Source of the DNA: Andrena cerasifolii
Taxonomy: Eukaryota; Arthropoda; Insecta; Hymenoptera; Andrenidae
NCBI RefSeq assembly: GCF_050908995.1
Contig: NC_135119.1
Coordinates: forward strand, 27,557,001 to 27,621,000
Length of the DNA: 64,000 nt
Direction: 5' to 3'
The position numbers were made by a program, and so were the translations under genes. The notes beneath the pieces were generated by a model that was given only the letters and a program-made list of their open reading frames with translations, did no database searches and had not been told where the DNA came from. Position 1 is the first letter of the stretch; each line of letters begins with the position of its first letter. This document shows positions 24,465-36,400 of the stretch, piece by piece.

Positions 24465-27400
24465 GTAAGTCCCACTTCCAATCAACGAGCAACTAAATAC
24501 ACCTTAACTACCCCAAAAACTGTGCGCTATATTAAAACAACATCAACAGGAGGCCACCTCAAGTGAACGGCACAGGAATCGACATACAATTAGACAACGA
24601 AACATTCGGATCACCGCCGCCAGAATTCCTGGACCCAAACGCCAATCCAACACCTCAAAACGTCGGCGTGGACTACAGGTTCAGCGTGGGCCAGTTGCCA
24701 CTCTGGGCGAAAAAGCAGATAAACACAGCGAACGCGGACGAAAGCACGGGCCTCGGCTCGAACGTCAGACCCCTTGGTGTTGATCTACCGAAGGGCAGAT
24801 GGGCCCAGAGGGTGCAGCAGGGCGATGGTATAACGGTTAAGTCCGTCTACGACAGCGACGAGGTGATACCGTTCCCTCCGCCGCGTGGGGCGCTCGATTC
24901 TGACGGCGGCGGCGGTGGAGGCGGTTCAAAGGACAGCTCGATCGACAGCGGCACCGAGACCAAGTGCAGCAGTGATTATCGTCGGGAAACGATTATCATC
25001 AAAAGGGTAAATTTCAGTAAATTCTAACGACACCGTCCACTAATCACGCCTGTATCGTTGCCTATGTAATCACAGTTTCGATCGTTGATATCGCTGAATA
25101 ATATGAATTCTAATGCATAACCGTGATAAATAATTGGCGACCGCACTCGTACACTAACACACGACGCCGTGGTTCTAGGAAGAGGACGAGACTGTATTTC
25201 AACCTTGTCCAGATAGTTACAGAGAATTAGCAGACAACACGAAACAGGTACTAACTAATTCCCAAGTAAGCAGATAATTGCGATACTGCCTCATCGTTAC
25301 CCAGTGTGTCTTCGCGAGTCGAAGCCAGTGCTATAGGAAAGACCAGAGAGAGAGAGAGTATCGTCAACTATTTTTTTTTGTCATTTAATTTCGTTCTGTC
25401 AGCTTGTGCACCCTTTTTTGGCCATTTTTTTATTCTCACGCGGAATGACTCGCTCGCGTGTGTTTGGTTTCCTTTTCATTGATCCTCTATTTTATTTCAA
25501 CCGACGACGTAGGTGCTCGGTGGTAACGTGACTGTAACTAGAGGTAGCAATATCACGGAAATGACACGTCAGTCGAGGAGTCGCCATCATACCGACGATA
25601 GCAGTCTTGGCAGCTTTAAATTTGAGGTACATCCGATTGAGACGCCTCAGGCACACCAGCAGCGAACAATCGCAGCAGACAGTAATATACAATCAAGCAT
25701 AGAAACACGCAAAACACGCCTAATAACGGAAACAATCGATGCACCAACTCGTCTCCCAACGTATTATCGCTTCTCTGAATTATTTCTGTTTGCCGCTTCA
25801 CACGTTTTGCCCGCCAGCAGTTGCGTACTCTAACCCGTTCGACTTCGAGGCACTTTAGACTCACGCTTCATTCAATAACAATAGTCTGTAAACAAAATGG
25901 CACGGTCAGGTTGTGATCCAGTGTTTGAGATAAGCTTGCGTTGTATGTAGGACCACGAGAGTACAGAGCACGACGGCGACGTCGAGGACTATTCCGAAGG
26001 GGAGAATGGCACCACTGGATCTGAGAAATCTCACAGGTTGATGTACTACCCTGCTCCTGAGGATACGGTGTCGAATCAGTTCACTGTGAATGCTATGGAC
26101 GTGGAGGAACTTCGAAGGTTCGTTATGGAATTTTATAGTAGCTTCGTGTATATGGAAGCAAGTATAGTATATTTTTAGTGCAAAAAGTGTTCGCGTTGGA
26201 GAACTTGGTACTGGAGAAACACGTAATTCGGAGAGCTATAGATATGTAGAGATAAAAGATCAAGGTTATCTTCGATAACCTTGTGCTTCGCGGTATTTCA
26301 TAGATCGCAGAGGCGACAGAAGAAGCCCAGGAACGGAGAAAGTGGTCGAACCAGCGAATTAACTGCATCTGGAAGCCAAGACGATTCGGACTCCGAAGGA
26401 GGAGCCTCTACACCAAGCGCAGAACGGAATCCTCTGTCCATGTTGTCCGAAGCTAGTTCCGAAGGGTTCGACCAACTGGCCAAACAAAGCCAACGCGAGA
26501 AGTATCTGAAGAATGCCTTCGAGTCCCTCAGCGGTGCTGAAGAGCCCACCAACAGGAGTCCAAAGACTACCAGTATCAGCTCCCAGTTCCATGGAAGGTG
26601 ATTGTCTGTTCCTTTGGAACGAACAGAGTCTTCCTAGGGTATATTCGATTAATGAAGTGCAACGATTGTTAACAGGCTTAGTGGAGGCGATACGGGCAAC
26701 AACAAAGTGCGCAATGCGGCTGTGGTGAACGCAACGAAGCAGGCTAGAGGCGATGCTGACGTTGTGAAGAAACGAGAGGAATTGCAGAGGAGAATAGAGG
26801 AAACTAGGAGGAAATTGCAAAGTGTATGCATCGAGGTTCCTTCTTATCGCGAAATCTATCAGCTATCCAACAGAGTGTTTTATGAAATAGTTATTTGCGT
26901 AACAGAATGTTAGTCCTGTCGAAAAGACCTCATAAAGTTTCCTTCACTCGTCATGAAACACTCTGTGCCATCAACTCTCTGACTCTTTCGGTACTATTTA
27001 AATAAGTTAGTCAGCTAGGGTTGAGGAACACCATGCTAACTGCTAAGGGTTAACCGAAACAGCGTCCAAGCAGAGCTCAAGTTCGTTTTTACCCACAGGT
27101 TGGCTACAAATCGTCGTTAAGAACCAGCCAAAGCATATCGGACTTGAGCAGCCACATACCGGAGAAGCATCACCGATCAAGCCGGCTGAGCACAGGTAAC
27201 ATGAAACCCGGTCAGCAGACACACTACACGAAACCGATTAACCCTTGCAAACCTATACCGAACCCAAAGCCCCCGTTAAAACCCCAGCAACTCATTAACA
27301 AAGTGTCGGGTGTGGGGAATGCGCTACCTAAGCTAGACACCGCTCCAACCGGCGAGAACTGCTTGTCGAAAAGCCCGACCACGTCGTGCATAAGCGATAG

Positions 27401-30400
27401 GGCGAGGCCCTCTCTGGCCCGCCCGTTAACGTTGACCTTAAAGAAAACTGAAAAGTATAAGCTGTCGCTGAATAAGGCGAATCAGTCGTTGCCGGAGTCG
27501 CCGGTCTGCGAGGAACTGAAGCTCCTCAAGGAACAGTGCAAGAAGAACGTCAGCCGTTTCGCGAGGTTCGCGCAGAAGAGGAGATCCTGCAGCTACTTCA
27601 TCGGCCTGAACGACAACGAGGAGGCTATGGAGAGCATAGCCAAGTCGTTCGAGAGCCTGCCAGCGATGAACGAGCGTAACATGGAGGCGCTGAACGACGC
27701 CATCGACGACGGGGATGACGGGAACGGCAACTTCAGCGACGACTCGCTGGAGGGTGACTTCAAGAACCCGCCGCGTCGCTGCGTCAGCGACTACCAGATC
27801 AACGTGCACGTGGACAGCCAGCAGGACGTGCACAGGAACTACGGAAACTACACGGGATTCCCCAAGCGAATCCTGACTGGATCTCAAGAGAGCATACTGT
27901 CCGACGCCTCGGTGGAGTCATTCTCGAAAGGGAGTGCGGATATCCTGGATTATAGCCACTGCGACAACGACCGCCACTCCAGCGCGAGCTTCTTCTTGTC
28001 CAGGCGGAAGATGCAGGCTGGCAGAAGCCAAGAGAGCATCTTAACGGACGAGAGTGACTATCAGATGTTCCCTCTGCAGGAGAACGTCGATCACAGGAGC
28101 ACAGAGAGCGTCCTCACCGACGACTCCGACTCCCTAGTGAAATCCGCGCCCCTCGAGATGCTGTTCGACTCCCATTACAAGCGGAAGAGACAGAACTCGG
28201 AGACGTACAGCGGGAATCCTAACAACTCCATAGAACAGTCTAACGATACCCAGGATCCTGCGAACGAGTCGACCACTTGTCGAGCAGTGTTCAGGTCCAA
28301 GTCCCTCCAGGACACCAGGATAACCAAGGTGAACAGCGAGAACAGTTATCCAGAGGATACTAGCCGACCAGCCACCTGCATCTACTACGAGTTCAATTTC
28401 AATGACCAGAATGACACGAATGTGGAGATGAGGATAGGAACCAAGTCGGACGCTATTTCGAGAAGCAGCAGCTTGAAGGTGCCTAAGGAACCGCAGTCGA
28501 TGCTGATACTGAACGATTTCGTAGCCCACAAGCCGCCCAAACCGAAGAGGAACTCTGTTCGGACTCAGAGTATGAGGAACAGGGCTCGCCCAGCCTGGAA
28601 CAAGTACAACGTGGACGCTTCGGCGACTCAGGCTCCTCGTGTCAAGGCCACAGAAGCTGAGGATCACGCTGGCAAGCCTCGAGCAGAAGTTCGGGCAGCC
28701 AGAAACGATAGTGATACGAAACCAGAGTCAGCCGAGGCTCTGCACAGTTCCAAGAGGATTGAACAGCTTCTCCAGTCGTCCAGCTACTCCCTGCAACCTG
28801 CTGATGACCCAGACCCAAAGACCAATTTCTACAGTCTACAAAATAGACGCTCTGATAAGAGTCCTGGCTACGACGCTGGCGGACCCATGGACAACTATGG
28901 CTTCGACCCGAGCGACGCCTCCCATCGGGGCTGCGATCTGAGTGAAGACCAGAGGGAAGCTTCCCACGTCTGCTGCTTCGAGAACGAGATCCCCACGAAG
29001 GACACGCAGGAGACATACGACTCTCTGGAGCCCACTGGAGTCCCCTGCGACCTCCAGGCGTCCGGACTGCAGAGCGTGTCGAATCTGCGCTCCACAAATG
29101 AGAGGATCGACAATCTAGACGCCAGCGTCGATCTGAGGATCACCAGGGCCATCGAAGGGACGGTGAAGCTGCTCTCCAAGGAGTTCGAGAACCTAGTCAG
29201 AAGGGAACAGTACTTCATGAAGGAGAAGTGTTTGAGGCTAACCCATTGCCAGGAGGCCAGCGAGAATTTCGCCAAGCTGGAGGCTGAAAGGGACGGTAGA
29301 TTCGCGATCAGAAGGGATATAAGGTTCCATTCTGGGGGAGAGGATAGCGACTGCGCGGACACGTCCACCATGGACAAGTCGATGATGGAGAGTGGATCGT
29401 CCACGTCGGCGTCCAGCTGCACGAACTCGCCGAAGAGAATGTGGCCGCCCGCGTCGCGTTGCCAGAGTCACATGAAATGGACTAAAACGTTGCCCACCAT
29501 TAATCAGGCTATACTCCCATCCAAGCATCTTTACGCAGGTACTTGAGAGTGGAGAGCAGATTGTTCTCTGCTCGTTCTGTCACAGACCTGGGCAAGCTTC
29601 CTTTCCAACGAACGCGCGGGGGGTGACGTTTTCAAATAATATTTCAGTCGTTTAACTCGGATAGTGAGATTTGGATTAATGAAATGCGAGGTGGATAAAT
29701 ATTCGAGAGAGGAAAAGTTTCAAATATCGAGGAAGGAAGAACGCTCGAGTTGTTTATCATCATTTCACCATCCGCGAAGCGTGAACTGCAGCAAATGTGT
29801 ACAATTAGCGGAGACTGCATACATTTGGCACACTTTGATGAAAGCTTATCAGTTTCATTAGACTTGCATGTAAATTCATAAAAGCAGTCCTGCTTTCTAT
29901 CTTCCTTCTTAATCTGCCCACAGTTTAACTGCAGTTTATAACTCACAAATAATTCAAATTTCAATATATTTCAATAATTCAACTATAACTTATAGGAATT
30001 TGTATCATCGTCTAATTCATATCGTCTGAAATAACATTTCAAATGTTCCCTCGACAGTGCCCAGGTCCGTCCGACTCTCGTTGTTGTGTAGTTCGCAGCT
30101 CGTTGTTCAAGTCGAAGTTTCACGATGCTTTCGTTCGCAACGAATTGCATAACGACTTACGCACAGAAATGTCGTAACAAACATTCTCAAACAGTCGACG
30201 AACTCTTACAAAACACACTGGACTCATCTCCGGAGCGTCGCTTTTCAAATTTGGCGCGCTTCGAAGATGTAGGTTTTGGGTGTTGCTTAACTTCCCAGAA
30301 TAAAAATGTAACGTGCAACGACTGTCTGAGCCTGTAGCTACCGTAACAATTATTTATATACACGTGTACGACACTTTTAGCAGCACGATTCACGAAGTTA

Positions 30401-33400
30401 GATATCCGTTTATGTTTCTTTCTGTATCTCCAATGTGCACGTTTGCCATCTGTACGGTTATCTTTATGGCATCGTTATTATCGCCCGACTGATACATTAG
30501 TTGGTCATTTTATTTACAGCAGCAGCAACCATATACTTTTCAGTTTGAATGCTTTTTTCTATTCATAAAGACACGCGAGCAAGCGCATAAAGCAATGAAT
30601 ATCGTTTTTCGTTTGGCATGCGCGATCGACAGCATGTTTCGTCCTTACGATGTAGTTCTATCCCGCTTCGTCCTTCCATCACATCGAATGTCTTTATACA
30701 ACGTTTTGTTAATGAACTTTTCTGATGATGTTGATCGTATTCGTTTTATGTTTCTTTTGGAGTAAAGGCAAAATTATGTAACGAAGTTTAGTGGAGAAAT
30801 ATGATCGACTTCAACTGATGGACCTAACAATTAAATGGACGGAGTACAAAGCTGCGGGGCCTAAGCTCCTGTCAGTAAGGGAGGTGCATGATACTGCGCA
30901 TGCGGTGGTGGACGATCGGTGATTGGTTAATGAAAGTGATATATCATCGATAAGAGGCAGTGCCTCTTTTATATTTCTTTATGGTTAAGTGTCTCGTTGA
31001 GTTTGAAACGTTAATACGTAATTGCAACATTATATTTTGGTCTCTTAAGACTTGATAAAACTTATGCCACTCGTCAATTGAGGGGCTCATATGTAAGTAC
31101 ATATATATGTATAGTTTTATACATATAAGCATATTTTAATACACCCTATATAGGCATTCCGTTTCAAATAAAGCGCGACGCATGCGTACTACTCCGCCAA
31201 TCACAAGCCATCCACCACGACTTCTCTCCTCCCGATCGACTGGCTCTACCCTCTCGTCGATGTTGAGACTTTGTGTTTCGTCCATTTAATTCTTAGGTCC
31301 ATGCTTCAACTCGAATTTACACTTAACGAGATTTACGCATTTAATGTAATTTTAAATTCTTCGTGAAGGAGCTATAGTTAGCAATGACGAGTTATCTTGA
31401 CAGATTGAGAAATTTTATGTAAATACATTAGTGCTTTCCAAGGTCGCTTACGCGTAAGCTCGGGGTTCTCCCACTCTCGTCCGCATTGTCAGGGATATCG
31501 CGCGGCGGCACTAACCGCGAAGACACGCTAGCCCCCGTCATGGCAGTCTTCGTAACGTCGCGCGGTCTCCTTGACAACGGAAACTGCGCGAAATAAAGAT
31601 TGGAGGGGGAAGCAAGCGCGTGAGGGGCCCCTACGCTGGGAGAGCCCTGAAATACATGGAGACTCGAATTCCCATCGCTAATTATGCTTCAGAAATTAAT
31701 CATGGCCGATCGTTGAATTTCTTATTTTTAGAGGAAAAGATTTAGTATGCAATAATTCATTAGTTTGTGTATACAGAGTGCCTCCAAAGTATGTTATTTA
31801 TACTAAAAACAGTCGAAAAGTCTTTTATCGGTTTCCAATTTGATAAAAAATTTAAGTTTTAAGGTTCGATTTCGTAGCGCGCGAAATTCAAACAGTAGAT
31901 GATGAGGATAAAGAATTTCTCCATTTCTTTGTCTTTCCACTTGCTCGATACTTTTAAGACACCCTGTACACCGCCTTTTCGACACGCAATTTCGCACGGA
32001 AGAGAAAATAGCTCGTTAGTTTGTTGGTAATCCATCCTAAAATCCTTAAAACTTAACGAAAGCAATTACTTTCTAATTTTTTTTTTAGAAACTATTGTAG
32101 CAAATTGAACTTCAACTCGACTTGTCAGTTTTGCCAACAAGCTTGACCGTAAATGGCGATTGCACCGACACAGTCGTGACCGCGACGTCTCGGTTAAATA
32201 TTAAAAACACAATTTTGAAAATAGGTCTAGCGATTGTAATTAAATTAAAAGAAAGCTGCAGAGGTAAGTTGAAAGAGGCTTCAACAAGAGAGAGTAACCG
32301 GCGAAACACTAATACTTATACCCCCAGCCCCCCCCCCCCCAAAAAAAAGCGAAGAAGACAGTAGCTTAGTGCATGTGTGTGCGTGTTGTTGTCGACAGTT
32401 GGCAGTAGTGGGGGGCGAATCTCGTCAAAAGTTTTTGACAGCGAAGAGGAGGGGGGTGGCATGCGACGTGCCTGCTCGCTGAGTGATCTTTCCGTCAGCC
32501 CGCCAAATAGGTTACTGCATGGCCCGATACAAGGTACCCTTTCATTGTGTGCCACGTCTTTGAGGGTCTTTCCAACACGGACACGCGAAAACATTCGATG
32601 AAAAATGTAACTTCGTTAACGAAACAATTTCTTGGCGGTACGAACAGCCCTCTACTAAATGTCACAGTCACGACAAGCCTCTGGATTTAAGTTTTGGAAT
32701 GACCCCCGACTAGCGTAGTGCCTTCTTTATCGACATCGATCATTGCTTCGATATTTTGGCTACGTAACCGCCGTTAATCGATAACACTGTCGATGCATTT
32801 GAAATTTAAATACGAATTTGAATTTGGGTTTGTTATGCCATTTATGTATTTCCAACATTTATGTGTTCAAAATATCGAACAGTTATTTTATTATTTTGTA
32901 TATCTGATTAATAGCCATGTTTAATTATTATTGTGCATCGAATACGCACGGAATGAAAGTCTTAATTCCTCGCGTAGAAATCAATTTGTAAATCTAGATG
33001 AGATTCTGGGTGAATCGGAGTTTTCGTTAACGATCGGTAACAGTTTCAGGAAAAGTAGGTAATAAGAACGCGAACGCCTCGGCGAGAAGTGGACTAGGAA
33101 GCGCGACTAGCGGAAACCAGTCGCGGCACGCTTCCACGAAGAATCATTCTTCTCACATGACGAGAAGCAGCAGCGTCGGCGTTTTGAATCAGGTACAGTT
33201 TCTTTGTTCGAAGCTTTTCGAAGAGACATTGTTTATTTCATCGATGGCTATGTTGCAGAGCGACTCGGAATCAGACGTGGGTGCTGGAAACGGAAGGGGA
33301 TGGAACAACCAGACAGGAAGTAATCGAATCAGCGGATTGATGAGACCCACGATCAGCTCGCAGAACAAAATCAATCATCAGATTAAGTCGAACTCCTCCT

Positions 33401-36400
33401 CTGGCAGCAATTTGCCCTCGGTTCTTAGAAGGAGAGGCATGCAGGGAGCATATTCTAGTGGTAATTAATAATTAAAATTGTGGTGCTGATAAATTTGCTT
33501 TTAATTTAAGTAGTTCTCTTTGTGACTTCAGGTCATTTGGGCAAATTGGATTTTTGCCGCCCTTTATATTTTACTAAATTTTTTTTTTTTAGTCACATTC
33601 ATCTGAATTAGCGAGACATAATGAGCTGAGGCACATTTCGCGATCCAAGAGTTTACCGTTCGAAAATTTTTAGGCTACAGTATAAACTTTCTGCTTTATA
33701 CGTTAAGATTATAAATAATTATTTTAAATTATAATTTTTGACAGTGCGTGAAATTTTTTGTAGATATTTGTTTTGAATAACAAAAGATTTTTTTTTAAAT
33801 TTTTTTAATATAGGTACGCATCTTAGTGTTCCCTAGTATAATAGTAATTATATGGGTGGTTTAAAAACGATTTTTAAGTTTGATACTAAATTCAAACATA
33901 TATTACCTACTTTTTATCGCTTTTTCAAAAAGCTGATTTTTTTTTATTGGTATTGATTAATTTTAATTTTCTCTTTCTATCAATTTTGCCGCCCTGGACA
34001 CTTGTCCTGCTTGCGCCCTGTCTTCAATTTTATATATTTTTTCCAGTAAATCTAAGTCAAGTGGGTAACCAAGAAGACTCGAGCTCGGAGGACACCTCGT
34101 CGAACGGAAACGGTGGAAAGCCAGCGCTGCCTCCAAGGCCTCGAAGCATCAGTATCGACCATTCTGCAAAGTACGTTGTAATATTTCAATTGTATAGTCT
34201 AGTGCTACGCCAGCTTTTATCACCCTCGGCAGCCCTTCGCAGAATTCCGCGGTACACCACAAGCAAAAGTATACAAAACACATAAAAGTTACAAAGTGTA
34301 TACACCGAAATTACATTTATTTATGAAAACTTTCTTTAAAAAAATAAATAAATAAATAAAATCTTGTGCATTTTCTCCTGTTGGAGGCATTGTGCCCCGC
34401 AGCACACTTACAATCAGCATCGCTTCGTGCAATGGTGCACTCAGGATTTAACCTTGGGGGAGCCGAATTGAAGGCATAAAACTGTTTTTAATGGAAAATT
34501 CAATAAAATTCATTACGTGATTATAAAAATTTATTTAAAGAATAAAATGCAGTTTTCTTTTCTCTTTATAAAGCTCTTGAATTACTTCAGTCGTGATTAT
34601 ATTAATCTGCTCTTTCCTTTTTCTGGGGGAGTGCGCCACTGGTCTCGTGGCACACCGGTTGCGGAGCCAGTGCTATATACCAGTGTATAGTCTGCAGAGT
34701 TCTATGTATTAAATTGTTTGTGATTAATATGTTTGATTTTATTGATTTCACGTCTCGCAGCTTAAGTCTACCTGGCACAACAGTGAGGAGGTCAGGTTCA
34801 TCGACGGTGATCGCGAACGGTCGCGCCGGAAGTAGCGTGATAGGGCAGACCGCGAGTAGAATATCGGCGACAAATAGGAATCAGCTGGATCCCAGCCCTC
34901 AGGAGCTGCCAGTCAAAGATACTGATCGTGCCATCGATGTAGCCAGTGCTGAGTGTAAGAACCCTTACCCCGCTTCTTCTGCTTTCTTTATTCTCATTCT
35001 GTTTGCCACTGTTCACGATCATCTCGTCACTTATCAAAGTGTAAGCATGCAAGATTGCGAGAAAAGTAATTTGAAGATGTAACCCTTATTTCTGTATTAT
35101 TTGATCGATGGGCGAAACCGATTACTCTATCTAATTGACGATTTTACTCTTGCAGTAGGCACGGATAAGAAATTAGGTAAACTAAAGACACCTATTGAGA
35201 ATGCTGTCCTGTGAAAATAATAAGTCTTTGAGTGTGTTAAGAATTTGTAAGTGATCATGCTATGACCAAAAAAAATCCACATTCAGACAGAATCTCGTTA
35301 TCGGAGTTTAGTGTACAGACTAGAGTTCAGTCTGTAGGCCGCTGTACATAAAATACGCTACACCGTCACTGTCAGAATGCTCGAGGGAATTTTGTAATAC
35401 GTGTTGAAGCAACGTTGCCCCTGCTTTCTTACCACCAGTTCCGAACGACACTGCTCGACCCAGACTCTACTATCAACTGCTTTGCAATCCATTTAATAAT
35501 ATTGTAAATAATGTACATAAGTATCTCGTAAAGATTCGAAGCTACAATGTCCCGAGAACCATGAGGGGACCACGCAAGAAGGCAGTCACGAAACCTTACT
35601 CTTATTACTCTTAGATCATCGCATAGACCTCGAGAATCTAGTTCCCTCGTCGTTAGGATATATAATACCCGAGTTTCTAGATCTCGATCACAATAGCATG
35701 GTCTCATTACGGATTTTAGAGTCGATGTAACCTGCACGCTGCACGATCTCGTTCACATCCTCCTCATACCATCGAAGCGGATGCTACATGTTCGCGGACC
35801 ATGTATCGTCCACTCGCGCTCGCAGCTCGTTGTAAATCATGCAGATGTTCTGTCCCAGTTAAATCGCCCCGAGGGTCATCATCTGAGATCTCTATAAACA
35901 GAACACTTGCATCAGCCACAACGCGTTCCCCAGGGGCGGATTTGTGTATAGGCGAAGTAGGCTGCGCACTGTGAGAGCGATAAATTATGTGGAGCAGCAA
36001 ATTTTGGGGAGCAAAGACGCTTGAGACAACTTTATAAACAATTCACTTCTTTTCACATAGCGAATTAGCAATAACTCATACGTGAGTTGCTATATTGAAT
36101 TAATTTTGAAATTATCTCGACTCCTTTAAATCAAAGTATTTGATGATATTTCGCAAAAAGGTCAAATCTCCAAATTCGCCCCTGGCGTTCCCGGTCTACC
36201 TTTCATCCTGCCCCGGTCAATTCTGATAATCCTTTCACCTCCGCAGTGTCGACGCAGCTGTGCAACACGATCGCCGACGACCTGACGCGTACAGCGGACA
36301 ACGTGGTGCAGCTGTACAAGCGGCTGACGATAGACAAAGAGGACGAGGGGGCCTGCATCGACAGGGACACGATGCTGCGCGGCCTCCAGTCGTCCGTGAA

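Larger units (their letters stand above)
29539..32398 (+). other. 2.9-kb intron of the MAPKBP1-like gene
   Basis: A/T-rich, with no exon fitting the phase. It holds a possible MITE at 31772-31968, a small perfect hairpin AAGAGGCAGTGCCTCTT near 30953, and two loosely inverted GC-rich segments around 30890-30930 and 31170-31225 that share GCGCATGCG and a GATTGG/CCAATC box. Confidence 0.7.

Noticed and set aside
26305..26310. Acceptor at 26310 for exon 13
   Set aside because: Gives a frame conflict with the upstream donor; the acceptor at 26303 restores [10 protein letters not shown].
33535..34020. Possible element between two TTGCCGCCC words
   Set aside because: The two words are direct, not inverted, and no ends or duplications could be defined.
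34380..34680. Possible transposon in the intron before exon 20 (ends near GGCATTGTGCCCC and GTGCGCCACTGG)
   Set aside because: No convincing terminal inverted repeat or target duplication seen.
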